Part shown: piece by piece, positions 46,683 to 55,000 of the stretch
Layout: the number at the start of each line of letters is the position of its first letter
How positions within the stretch are numbered: position 1 is the first letter of the stretch
Source of the DNA: Glandiceps talaboti
Lineage: Eukaryota > Hemichordata > Enteropneusta > Spengelidae
Direction: 5' to 3'
Assembly: GCF_964340395.1 (NCBI RefSeq)
Contig: NC_135557.1
Location: 12,843,546 to 12,898,545 of the forward strand
DNA: 55,000 nucleotides
Notes under the pieces: model-generated
Database searches by the model: none
Told to the model about the DNA's origin: nothing
Seen by the model: only the letters and a program-made list of their open reading frames with translations
Program-made: the position numbers and the translations under genes

Positions 46683-47335
46683 ACAGATAGACAGACAGAG
46701 ACAAACAAACAAACAGGCAGACAGATAGATAGACAGACAGAGAGAAAGAGACTAAGGCATACAGAATTTAGAGAGGCATTCTCATGGTAGTTACCCGTAC
46801 GATATATCATTTTTTTTACAAATGTGTTCTGTAAATGAGGTTGAAATCACAACCCCCCCCCCCCGTTTAATTATTTAAAAAGCGTGTTTTGAAAGAATGC
46901 ATCTTTTTGTACTGAACTGTCACCGCAAAATACGTGATTCGACAACAGAATTGTTCAAAGAACTATTAAACATTCTGTCAATACTCACGTTGTAATCAAA
47001 CGTTGTCAGTCACTTACCTGTCTTGCATTACAATACACAATGGAATGTGCCGAAAGCCTAAGAGGGCGTCCTTTGCAATTGAATAAAACTTTCCATAAGT
47101 TCACATACATTACTATTAATATCAGTATGACGATCGTTGTATGAATGCCAGGTGTTATCTCAGACTTTGGAATTCCCTGTCGACATTTCACCAACTACAA
47201 TGATTCAATCACTGGTTTGTCTTTTGTAATACGTTTTCTCTATTTCGTTGCAGGACAAAGAAGGACTACAAATGGGACGATGATTACTGCTGGAAAAGGA
47301 AATCCTTCATTTGTGAATTTGAAGTCATGCCTTAG
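43731..47335 (+). CDS. Secreted C-type lectin 2 with furin-like site, 177 aa
   Basis: Exons: 43731-43817, 45158-45182, 45869-46208 and 47254-47335; intron phases are 0, 1, 2. Exon 1 is a signal peptide (IIKVFILACCLTIQTTSGTS). An 8-codon micro-exon completes a furin-type motif, SRQRREAPECD, across the junction, so the mature protein may start at EAPECD. Exons 3-4 form the lectin domain: DHCANKLGGELASVKDAATQ, FWIGLNDRE, WSAGNPNNN, GQDCVQLW, then YKWDDDYC and FICEF, ending VMP-stop. The Ca2+-site motif is NPN, where lectin 1 has EPN, and WDD is shared. The intron after GQDCVQL has the same place and phase as in lectin 1, showing common descent. Lectin 2 lacks lectin 1's cysteine-rich tail. A 3' UTR intron is likely. 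Confidence 0.9.
43925..44260. repeat. Degenerate minisatellite rich in TGTCGGGGTATATTATTG
   Basis: Three clear units of about 40 bp (GTCGGGGTATATTATTGTCG, then GGGTGTTGGAATG) are followed by increasingly diverged ones down to ~44260. It lies in intron 1 of the lectin 2 coding region. Confidence 0.85.
45528..45625. repeat. Tandem repeat with TGACGTCAC and TATGGTGA units
   Basis: About four units of ~22 bp alternate ACAACATATGGTGATGT with GACGTCAC. CRE-like TGACGTCA flanks both ends. It sits in the short intron upstream of the lectin 2 domain exon. Confidence 0.8.
46571..46750. repeat. (GA)n with GACA/AAAC units
   Basis: Two GA runs with an intervening GCATGCAGACAGACAG segment, then AAAC and GATA units. 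It lies in the last coding intron of lectin 2. Confidence 0.95.
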
Positions 47336-48850
47336 AGGATGTAGGCTTAGGTAAGCAGTGATTTGTTTTTAATTTTTATTTTGAAACCGAGGAGTAGTAC
47401 ATGTATGTACTAGCTTCACAATATACATACATACATACATACATCCATACATACATACATAAATACATACAGTAGTCGGCATGGTAGCCTACGTATTTCC
47501 ACATTTTTTCATACGTATTAAAAATTTCGTCACCGGCTCATGTGAAAGTTACAATTTGATACCAGGTTTGAGTTCAGTCAGTTTCAAGTGATGGTTAGTC
47601 ATGTTTCAGTACCAGTGCCTTTTGAATATGTAAGTAAATTTTTTCCAAAATACAAACTCAGCTTGTGCCCACGTAACATCAATTTTTTTACACTCTACTG
47701 AAATATGATTGAAATTAATACTTGGTTTCTGTTTTATATCAAATTATCATATCCGTGACATGTGTACATTGTCAATCATTCAAATCAAAGAGAAAAGACT
47801 TTAAATTTCTTGTGGCATTATTATTCCTTCAAATTGAAAAGAAACAATGTGAATGAAACGCAAATTCCAGATAGTCTGTCCACTCTATATTCTTTGTAAT
47901 TATATACGTGTACATATCTATATGATAAGTTATAACAGTTCTCTGCTGCGAAAAGTGGAATACCAATGTCCATTAGATCACCTAATCAACTTAAATCATT
48001 TCCAAGATCAACTGTCCACAGACTTGTATTTATATTAAGTTACAGGTTAAAGAAAAAAGTCCAGGCAAGCTTATTTTGCCATTTAGTACACTTGTATTGA
48101 TTTCTGCTATCAGCTGTCAGCTTACATATGAAGGGGATTAGTGCCAACATGAACTAACGACACTTGTTGTGATTTTTTATCACTTTGACGTAGGTCATAA
48201 AGGCCTAGAGCTGAAAATGTGTTTTGGTTTTCACACAAAATTACATTTTTGGAGTTAGGCCCTTATGACATTATCCCCTTTTGGTGATAAAATGGCTCCA
48301 TAGAAAACTGTCTCAACTTGAAACATTGTAGATGAGCTCTACTTCTCTTGACTTGTGTTCAGTAATTTTGAGGACTTCCTGTAGCATTATACATGATAGT
48401 GGACCATTACCTCTAGTAATGACGTCACATTATCCACAATCGCCTTGTCGTTTTTAAAAAATATATATATATATATAAATATATACTTTGACATCGAATT
48501 TCCAGATATATATCATCAAATGATGTAAATCTCTAGTGCAACACAAAACGTGACCTTTTCTATTGTGAATCATCCTTCCCTATACTAAATCTTGTCTTTT
48601 TCATCTTTTTCGACAGATAATGGGGATAAACGAAGTAGTTTGCCTGTGTCTGTCTATTGTAAAGTTTCTTCTTAACCTAGAGCTCTGCAATCATGCTTAC
48701 CGTCGCAGAAAGGATGTCATCCTATATAAAAAATTTGAAATGAGACTATATATTTCCATACTTTTCCTTGATCTTTGTATTTTACTTTGGCATTGTTGAT
48801 GCTATCAAAATAATCATAGTATACAAATAAACACTAAATATATACAACAG
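47336..48850 (+). other. Probable 3' UTR of lectin 2 with an intron
   Basis: Fifteen bases after the stop, CTTAG/GTAAGCAG at 47350/47351 is a good donor. An acceptor TTTTTCGACAG ends at 48616, and AATAAA follows at 48826-48831. The stop is close enough to the junction not to trigger decay. A short CATA run (47426-47470) is in the intron. Confidence 0.45.
48170..48297. repeat. Imperfect foldback repeat
   Basis: TTTTATCAC at 48175 is mirrored by GTGATAAAA at 48283. GGTCATAAAGGCCTA is mirrored by TAGGCCCTTATGACA, and GAAAATGT by ACATTTTT. The arms are ~50 bases. It is a small MITE-like structure in the putative 3' UTR intron. Confidence 0.65.
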
Positions 48851-49749
48851 TCAACAGTCATTTCACTGTGATGATATGGCATGTGTTTGTATGCCTGACC
48901 TACTACTCCAGATCACGAATCAGTAAATCTTAAACTTAGTTCATCATGGAAGTTGGTTCATAGGACGTGGTCCACCAACTCAAAGATTAGGTATAGTCTG
49001 TTTTATTCGTTTGTCAACACCCCCCCCCCCGCTCCTTCGCCCTCTCCCACACTAATTACTAACCCTTTCTAATCACCTCACCTACTCCTCCTGCCACTGT
49101 TTTCTGTCAGTCTGTCTGTCTGGGTCTCTATCTGCTTGTATGTTTGTATGTCCCGTTTACCTCCATATCACTCAAGAGAACTTTATACAAGATAGTAACT
49201 CATACACATGTAATAGGTCACATGTGAACATCGATGTGGAGATGACTGAAAGTGACAACTTGTTTGAGATGAGACTATTTCAATCAAATTATGAACATAT
49301 CTAGAGCTATTGGCAAATTTTAAGGTTACTAGGGCCATTTGTGTCCAAATATTTTGAAGAAAATATGCAGAATAACACTTCTGGAAACATCTCACCAAGT
49401 TTCAGTCTTTTTGAGATATATTTTTTTGACCAAAATTCACATTTTTACACATAATTTGCATATTACTGATGAGATCATTATATGCTTAATATTTCTTCAT
49501 CTATACACCCACAGATGCATCCCTCTTAAATTTCAGCCCATTCTGCAGAGTGGTTTTGGAATTGTAGTTTTTTGACCATAAAGACACATTTTTAGCCCTG
49601 ATTTGCATATTACTAAGGGATTCATCACGTGAACCTTATCAGTTCAGCTGTGCTAAAAATGAAATCCCAAAAATATGGGGAGGTCAGGTCTGTTGAAATG
49701 TATTCTATTTATTTTATGGCCTAAACAGTAATTTAAAGTGTATCATACT
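48851..49749. other. Intergenic stretch with a diverged tandem repeat
   Basis: Between 49330 and 49640 a ~145 bp unit occurs twice, anchored by TTTTGACCA and ATTTGCATATTACTNANGNGAT. No gene is supported. It separates two convergent genes. Confidence 0.6.
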
Positions 49750-50274
49750 TTATGCTTTGTCGTGTAAATTTTCCTGGGAAAGTTTCAGCAGGAACGAAAA
49801 TGTTGTGTACAGCACTTTAACACATAACAGCGGATTACTGTAAATCTGATAGCTCGCTGCTACTGTATGTGAAGTATCCAGCTCCTGTTGTATTGGAATT
49901 GAACAGCCATCTTTAATTACTCTAAGAGTACTCTTTGCAACATGTGTACGGGTGATAACAACACGAGATGTTCCCATAAGGGAAACATGGTACACAATCT
50001 TGAAATCATCACTTTCAAATAGAGATTTATCTGCAACACTGATACACTGCCCGATAACCTGTGATATATTTTTATGCGCAAACGATAATGGTTCCTTCTG
50101 TCTATGTCTTGCAGTCGATCTGATGTTTCTTCCTAGTTCCTGTATGACACCTTTGTTCTACAAAAAATAATAAGAGGAAAACATTTAGAGATATACATGA
50201 TGGTACTTATCAACTATTTCAGAGTAAGGATTTTATCTCAATGAATTCACTACTACTACGACTACTATTATTAT

Positions 50275-50316
<42 letters not shown>

Positions 50317-50393
50317 GACTACACACTACTACTACTACTAGTACTATTACAACTACTACTACTACTACTACTTCTGCTGCCATCACCACCACC

Positions 50394-50425
<32 letters not shown>

Positions 50426-53173
50426 ACTTGAGCGCTTATGTGTGGTATTCATGTCTGTGGCGGTGAGAAGATGTTGTATATTTGCTTGAATGTATATTCA
50501 ATGTTAGCAACCACTTTACTGGTTAATTTCCAGTGTGATAACACTCACACAATTCATCAGAGTTGAATTGTACAAGGAAGCATCAAACTACATGTGTACA
50601 TGTACATACCTCACTTAATACAAGTGGGATTCCCTCTTTAATGTCATCAATGGATTTAAATAAACCCGTCTTGTGTACAAAGAGTACATTTGTCTCTGAT
50701 GTCACCTGCTCCCCACAGATGTCAAAATAGTACCTTGTGTCCTTGCGTAACCTAGACAGAAATATATAGTAGAAATATAAAAAGTTAAAAAAGGACAGCA
50801 ATAATGTCATAGCGATTATGCCAATTAAAAAGATACAGTCACTCAACACCAAAAAGGGATTATTTTTTATCTACATGTATAGATCCTGGAAAACTTCAAC
50901 TATGTCAGCATTGTCTTAAAGATTGCAAAACGCAAACACACTTCACAGATTTTACATGTCTGTATGAATCATACTATGATAATTTTATGTCTGGCCTTAA
51001 CTCAAAGGTCATCTAAAACAAATATTGTATCTGATATTAAGCAGGCAGACAGTTGAAATCACATGGCTTGTGCTTGTAACAGAATTACAAATGTATTTCA
51101 ACACATTTTTGTCCTCTGAGCTAGAAGACTGGGGTCAAGATCAAAGGTCATGGTCTCATTACAAAGGTCATTACTGATAAAATGGAGGTAGACACTTGAA
51201 TGTTGCCTCCATCTATTAAGGTTCAAGAGTTAATGAGTAAAATGTGAATAATTATGACAAATATGGCCGCCATTCAGCTGTTATTGTACAGGTTGTGAAA
51301 GGAAGAGATGTGCATATGCAGGCTATAGTATCTGACAAGTGTGCCCGGTTTGGTTGGAATCAGTCCATGCATATCAGAGATATACATACACAATTGGACA
51401 ACAAGATGGTTATTTGATCTGAAGGTCAAGGTCAAAGTTCAATATGTCATTGGAAAGCTCGTCATTGATAATATGGGTGAAGACACTTTAATGAAGTCTC
51501 TATGTGTTAAACTTCAAGAGTTATTGGACACAGTGTGATTATTTACAACAAATATGGCTGCCATTTCGCTTTTGACACGTGGGTTGTAAAACCAAGTGAT
51601 GTACATATGCTTTCTATGATATGACATTTGCACCAGGTTTGGTTGAAATTGGCACATGCATATTGGAGATACAGGTGGATATGGACAGTAGGACGGAAGG
51701 ACAGACAAACGGAGCCCAACGTAGGAGCCATCATCGAACTTTGCCCTTGGGGGCTAAAAATACTTGCAAGGAAGAATGACAACAATGTACATGGGGATCA
51801 TATTGATGATAGATGGGTCCTGTGGAAAGAGATTGTCTGTATCTGTATCTGTAACATGTATAATCATATTTTGTTCATAACATGTACATGATGTCATACT
51901 GAGTGAAGAAAGGCAGTATGACCAGATTGCAAAACCATTTTTGAGTTTGTGCATGCCACGTCACACATCCAAGTCCCAGATACCCTTTTTAGATACCATT
52001 ATCAGTGTACTCCACAGATGAAAAAATTAAGGGGATGGCTAATTTGCATATATATTAGCATATTGATATGCATATATTTACATAAATCTGCAAGCAGTAT
52101 ATTTATACACTAGCTTCCCAAATTATCCGCACATTTTACTTTACTTGTAGAATTGTAATAGCAGGGCCTGGGCCACTGTCCTGGTCTACTTGTAGTTCAG
52201 TGAGATTGTTAAACACTTCTATTTAACTAAAAATATCTTACAAAACATGGTAGTCTTTCATAGATTTTCCTTCCTTCACTTTGATGAAAAATAGCACTTT
52301 TGCTATAATTGCATCTAATTCGTTGTCTGAAGCATTCTTTGTACAAACTGCAATTACTGAACAAATTAGCTCCTGCATCTCCTGTATTATGTCTGGTGGT
52401 AGTAGTCCTTTACCAATGGATAAACCAAGCATGTGGGCCTGTTTAAGAAAACAAAATAGCACTCATGCTGTTATAGCACAATTGTACATAAAAGCTTATC
52501 CATATGCTGAGATCCATGCTAGGTATAGGTGTTCTTTTGCTGAATGATTATCCAGTTGTCTATTCAGTCCTGTCTTTATATTTGCAATATACACGATCAT
52601 TAGAGTGTTGCTATGGGTGGTTATGTTGCTATACATATTTGCATAAATTGTTTAAATGTTTGTTCACTTGTCTTAGACTGTAAACAATCTTGACTTATTA
52701 ATTTATATTGAATACTATTTTTACTCCTTAATAAATTCTTGACGAGTGCAGAATTTTCCTGCTAATGCACTGGTTGAGATAGCATGCACACCCCCTGAAA
52801 CGCTTTGTCCTAGATATCACCCCATAATGCATTGTTACGTTAACTGCGCATGCACAAAATTGCATCCATCGCTCAACTTTGGTCCAAAATGGGGTCTTCT
52901 AAAAAGTTGAACGGTCTAAAATGGGGTATTGGTTTTAGGTCAAAATTGAAATTTGGTCTGGGGTTGACAGCATTGGCCACACACCCCTACCAGACCTGGC
53001 CAGTGGTACCCCCCCCCCCCCACCCCCGGATTAGCATGTATACTCGTGTGAAAGGAAAACAATACTTACTTCAATTTTTTGTTTTCCTCCTTCACTTAAT
53101 TTACTGATATCAATTCCATGAGATTCCAAATTTTCACCTAAGTCATCGATATATGATATGACTGGATCATTCC
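49750..53173 (-). CDS. C-terminal four exons of an unrecognised protein (282+ aa, 5' end missing)
   Basis: Exons on the minus strand: 53173-53070, 52438-52242, 50751-50610 and 50157-49750 (stop). Intron phases 0, 2, 0 agree at every junction, and all are GT-AG (acceptors TTTTATAG, TTAAACAG, TGTCTAG, TTTTTGTAG). The predicted product has no low-complexity sequence. It begins NDPVISYIDDLGENLESHGI, has a helical region (IIQEMQELICSVIAVCTKNA), a central DTRYYFDICGEQVTSETNVL segment, and ends LLKLSQENLHDKA. No signal peptide, membrane segment or metal-binding motif is visible in the part seen. I do not recognise the family. The 5' exons lie upstream, beyond or within the transposon-bearing region. 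Confidence 0.75.
50248..50425. repeat. (ACT)n/(ACC)n trinucleotide array
   Basis: ACT units with ACG, TTA and ACC variants in the last intron of the unrecognised minus-strand gene. Leu, Val and Thr homopolymer frames are artefacts. Confidence 0.95.
51120..51670. repeat. Diverged tandem duplication of a ~270 bp unit, likely transposon-derived
   Basis: Two copies share AAATATGGCCGCCATTCAGC against AAATATGGCTGCCATTTCGC, GTGCATATGC against GTACATATGC, and GGTTTGGTTGGAATCAGTCC against GGTTTGGTTGAAATTGGCAC. The second copy ends in a GGACAGTAGGACGGAAGGAC tail. It lies in an intron of the minus-strand gene. Confidence 0.75.
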
Positions 53174-53551
53174 CTATAAAAAAAATTAAGATCACGTAAG
53201 TCACATGTTTTTGTATTCAGCTACTCTATTGCTATTAGCAATGTAATAAATTATTCCTTAAAACTAAAAAAGAATTGTTCCTGATCAGAAAATTTTGATG
53301 ATGTGAATTTTTTTTATTCTCACCAAAGCAGTCACTCAATCTACCATTCAAGGCAGTTATTTAATATGCTTTAGAGCAAATGTGTATATGGTGGTAGATG
53401 TGTCATTACTTAATCCTAATTGGCTCCACAGTTGTCTTAACTGAAGTAGGGGGGGTTATGTTTGTGTTTCTCCCAGCATCTGTAGACTGCACAAACACAA
53501 AAAAGGCCAACATGAGAGTATTTAAGTACTGTGCACACTGACAAGAAACAA

Positions 53552-54442
53552 TAGGGAACTTGCAAACCCGCCATGTTGAATGTTGCATCATGGGAAATGC
53601 GACAATAAATACTCATGGGGGGGAACATCGACTTTACCAGCAAAGTGCAATTCTTGCACTTTCTTATCAATCCTTATCAGCTCATTACCATAACTAAGTG
53701 TTTGCTTTTTGTAATTACATCTGATAAGCCTGAGTCAACATTAATAACCAGCACTACTTTTTGGCATTCACAATCCATGGCATTGACCATCAGAAATGTA
53801 CACTGTCTGAAACCACAGACACTTACTTACATGGGGTATAAACAATATATCAGCAGAAACAATGCGTCCCTTTGTATTCTTACTGTAGTTCCAAGGTTCA
53901 TTTGTTGATTTGCAACTGACCAGCGACCAGCATGATCGACAGCTTCACATCGTGCACCATACATTGACGATGTTACATGTGGTATATGGACATCAGATAT
54001 GGGAATTTGCTATTTATGTATCTCTTTGCTTAATTTTTCAAAAAATTATTTAACTAACGATGGAACGAGAAAAACTGTAGTTCCAAGTGCAAGGTTACTT
54101 TCAAGGAGTGAATCATTTGAGCCAAGGGACGTTATCAGCTGTTACAACTTTTATAATCCTATTACAGTTGACACTGCAAACAGATTTAGAGATTGTCAAC
54201 AACCCGACTTGCCTATTGATGAACTTGGGTTATCCGTAGTTTGGTTTTACCGAGGCGATTCCGACATGTAATCAAATATTATTGTAAACAATAATGTTAC
54301 ATTGTTTTTAACCACAAATGATCAATTCATAGTTGCTCTGACCATTGTGGGAGGTTTATTTTATCGGTAGTTCCAGATAACCACAGATAATCCCATAGTC
54401 CTTTGCATCTGAGCATGCTCAGTCTGGATTGCAAGTTCCCTA
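53552..54442 (-). mobile_element. 891 bp TIR transposon, longer relative of the 243 bp MITE
   Basis: It begins TAGGGAACTTGCAA and ends TTGCAAGTTCCCTA, with TA at both ends. About 80 bases at one end and 150 at the other match the MITE at 5668-5910 in reverse orientation. The middle has protein-like text on both strands: plus frame 54059-54271 (SARLLSRSESFEPRDVISCY onward) and a minus stretch (SMYGARCEAVDHAGRWSVAN) ending at a donor-like ACA/GTAAGAA. Neither matches a transposase I can name, so it is probably non-autonomous or carries captured sequence. Confidence 0.8.
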
Positions 54443-55000
54443 TTCTTTTATTTTTTCTTTGATCTTATACTGAGGCAGATAAGTGACATAATCGTTCAAA
54501 TTGTGATACAATTGGTATGTACACTTCATTGGTTGTACTGATTATGACAATTACAATAGCCACTTGAAAATCCAATATGGCCACCATTTTCCAAGATGGC
54601 CACCAACTGGAACTGTACACATCAGGAATATTGGGGTTTGTGGACAGATTTCAGATATCAAAATTGCAAATCACATGTTATTAATCATGTGTAATACATT
54701 GTGATGTACACTGGGTCAAAAAATTGACTCCTTCAGTCATAAATTTGATACTTTGCCAAAATGACCTTTAAAATTTTGGTTAACATGCTAAATCTTCATG
54801 TTATATTATATTTCTCTGGGTAACAAAAATCTGTCGACATATTTACACTTTGGGTCTTATGTGTATGTGGAATTTGTAATTCATATAACTTAAGTTTTAA
54901 GGATTTACATTTTTAAATTGCCCCCCCCCCCCCTAAAATTAATCGCTTCTGACTCCAAAAATATGTCTTTACCATGTTATTTTTTTTCAACGTTGGTTAA
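54443..55000. other. Right-edge stretch without recognised features
   Basis: AT-rich unique sequence. The word AATATGGCCACCATTTTCCA is echoed by AAGATGGCCACCAACTGG twenty bases on, a small imperfect repeat. A C homopolymer lies at ~54921-54933. Confidence 0.4.

Noticed and set aside
53406-53591. Possible additional upstream exon of the minus-strand unknown gene (reading STDAGRNTNITPP or YRCWEKHKHNPPY)
   Set aside because: An acceptor-like TTTGTGCAG exists, but the reading frame that fits the next exon depends on a weak GTTAAG donor, so it was left out of the gene model.

Overview
This is AT-rich, intron-bearing metazoan genomic DNA. It is dominated by microsatellites, minisatellites and degenerate transposable elements. 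The gene content (C-type lectin, WAP and F5/8-C domains, BTB proteins, short exons with clean GT-AG junctions) and a Penelope-like element with a hammerhead ribozyme suggest a marine invertebrate, such as a hemichordate, lancelet or lophotrochozoan. The species cannot be fixed from the window. Most long open frames here are only translations of simple repeats.

Layout: (1) 1-4200, minus strand: two related BTB/POZ genes, one running off the left edge, with a decayed third copy of the 3' end between them. (2) 6.9-9.9 kb, plus: internal and probable terminal exons of an IQ-motif protein. (3) 12.2-16.35 kb, plus: a complete gene for a small secreted protein with two WAP domains, with a TATA promoter, a repeat-filled intron and a stop codon split by an intron. 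(4) 17.5-23.0 kb, minus: a complete seven-exon gene for a secreted C-type lectin domain fused to an F5/8-C (discoidin) domain. (5) 23-34.8 kb: no convincing gene; it holds a near-perfect foldback element, a decayed coding remnant, a dispersed repeat, a tandem duplication and large simple-repeat arrays. (6) 34.9-38.4 kb and 40.1-48.8 kb, plus: two paralogous secreted C-type lectins of 178 and 177 residues. A 24-25 bp minisatellite and a 5'-truncated Penelope-like element with GIY-YIG nuclease and hammerhead ribozyme lie between or inside them. (7) 49.7-53.2 kb, minus: the last four exons of an unrecognised protein, running toward the right edge, with an 891 bp TIR transposon upstream. A 243 bp internally deleted relative of that transposon lies at 5.7 kb.

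The four secreted genes (WAP-WAP, CTLD-F5/8C and two CTLDs) form a loose cluster of extracellular recognition or defence-type proteins within about 35 kb. That functional link is inferred from the families; no shared regulation is visible. All exon models were read by eye from splice signals and intron phase, without transcript evidence.
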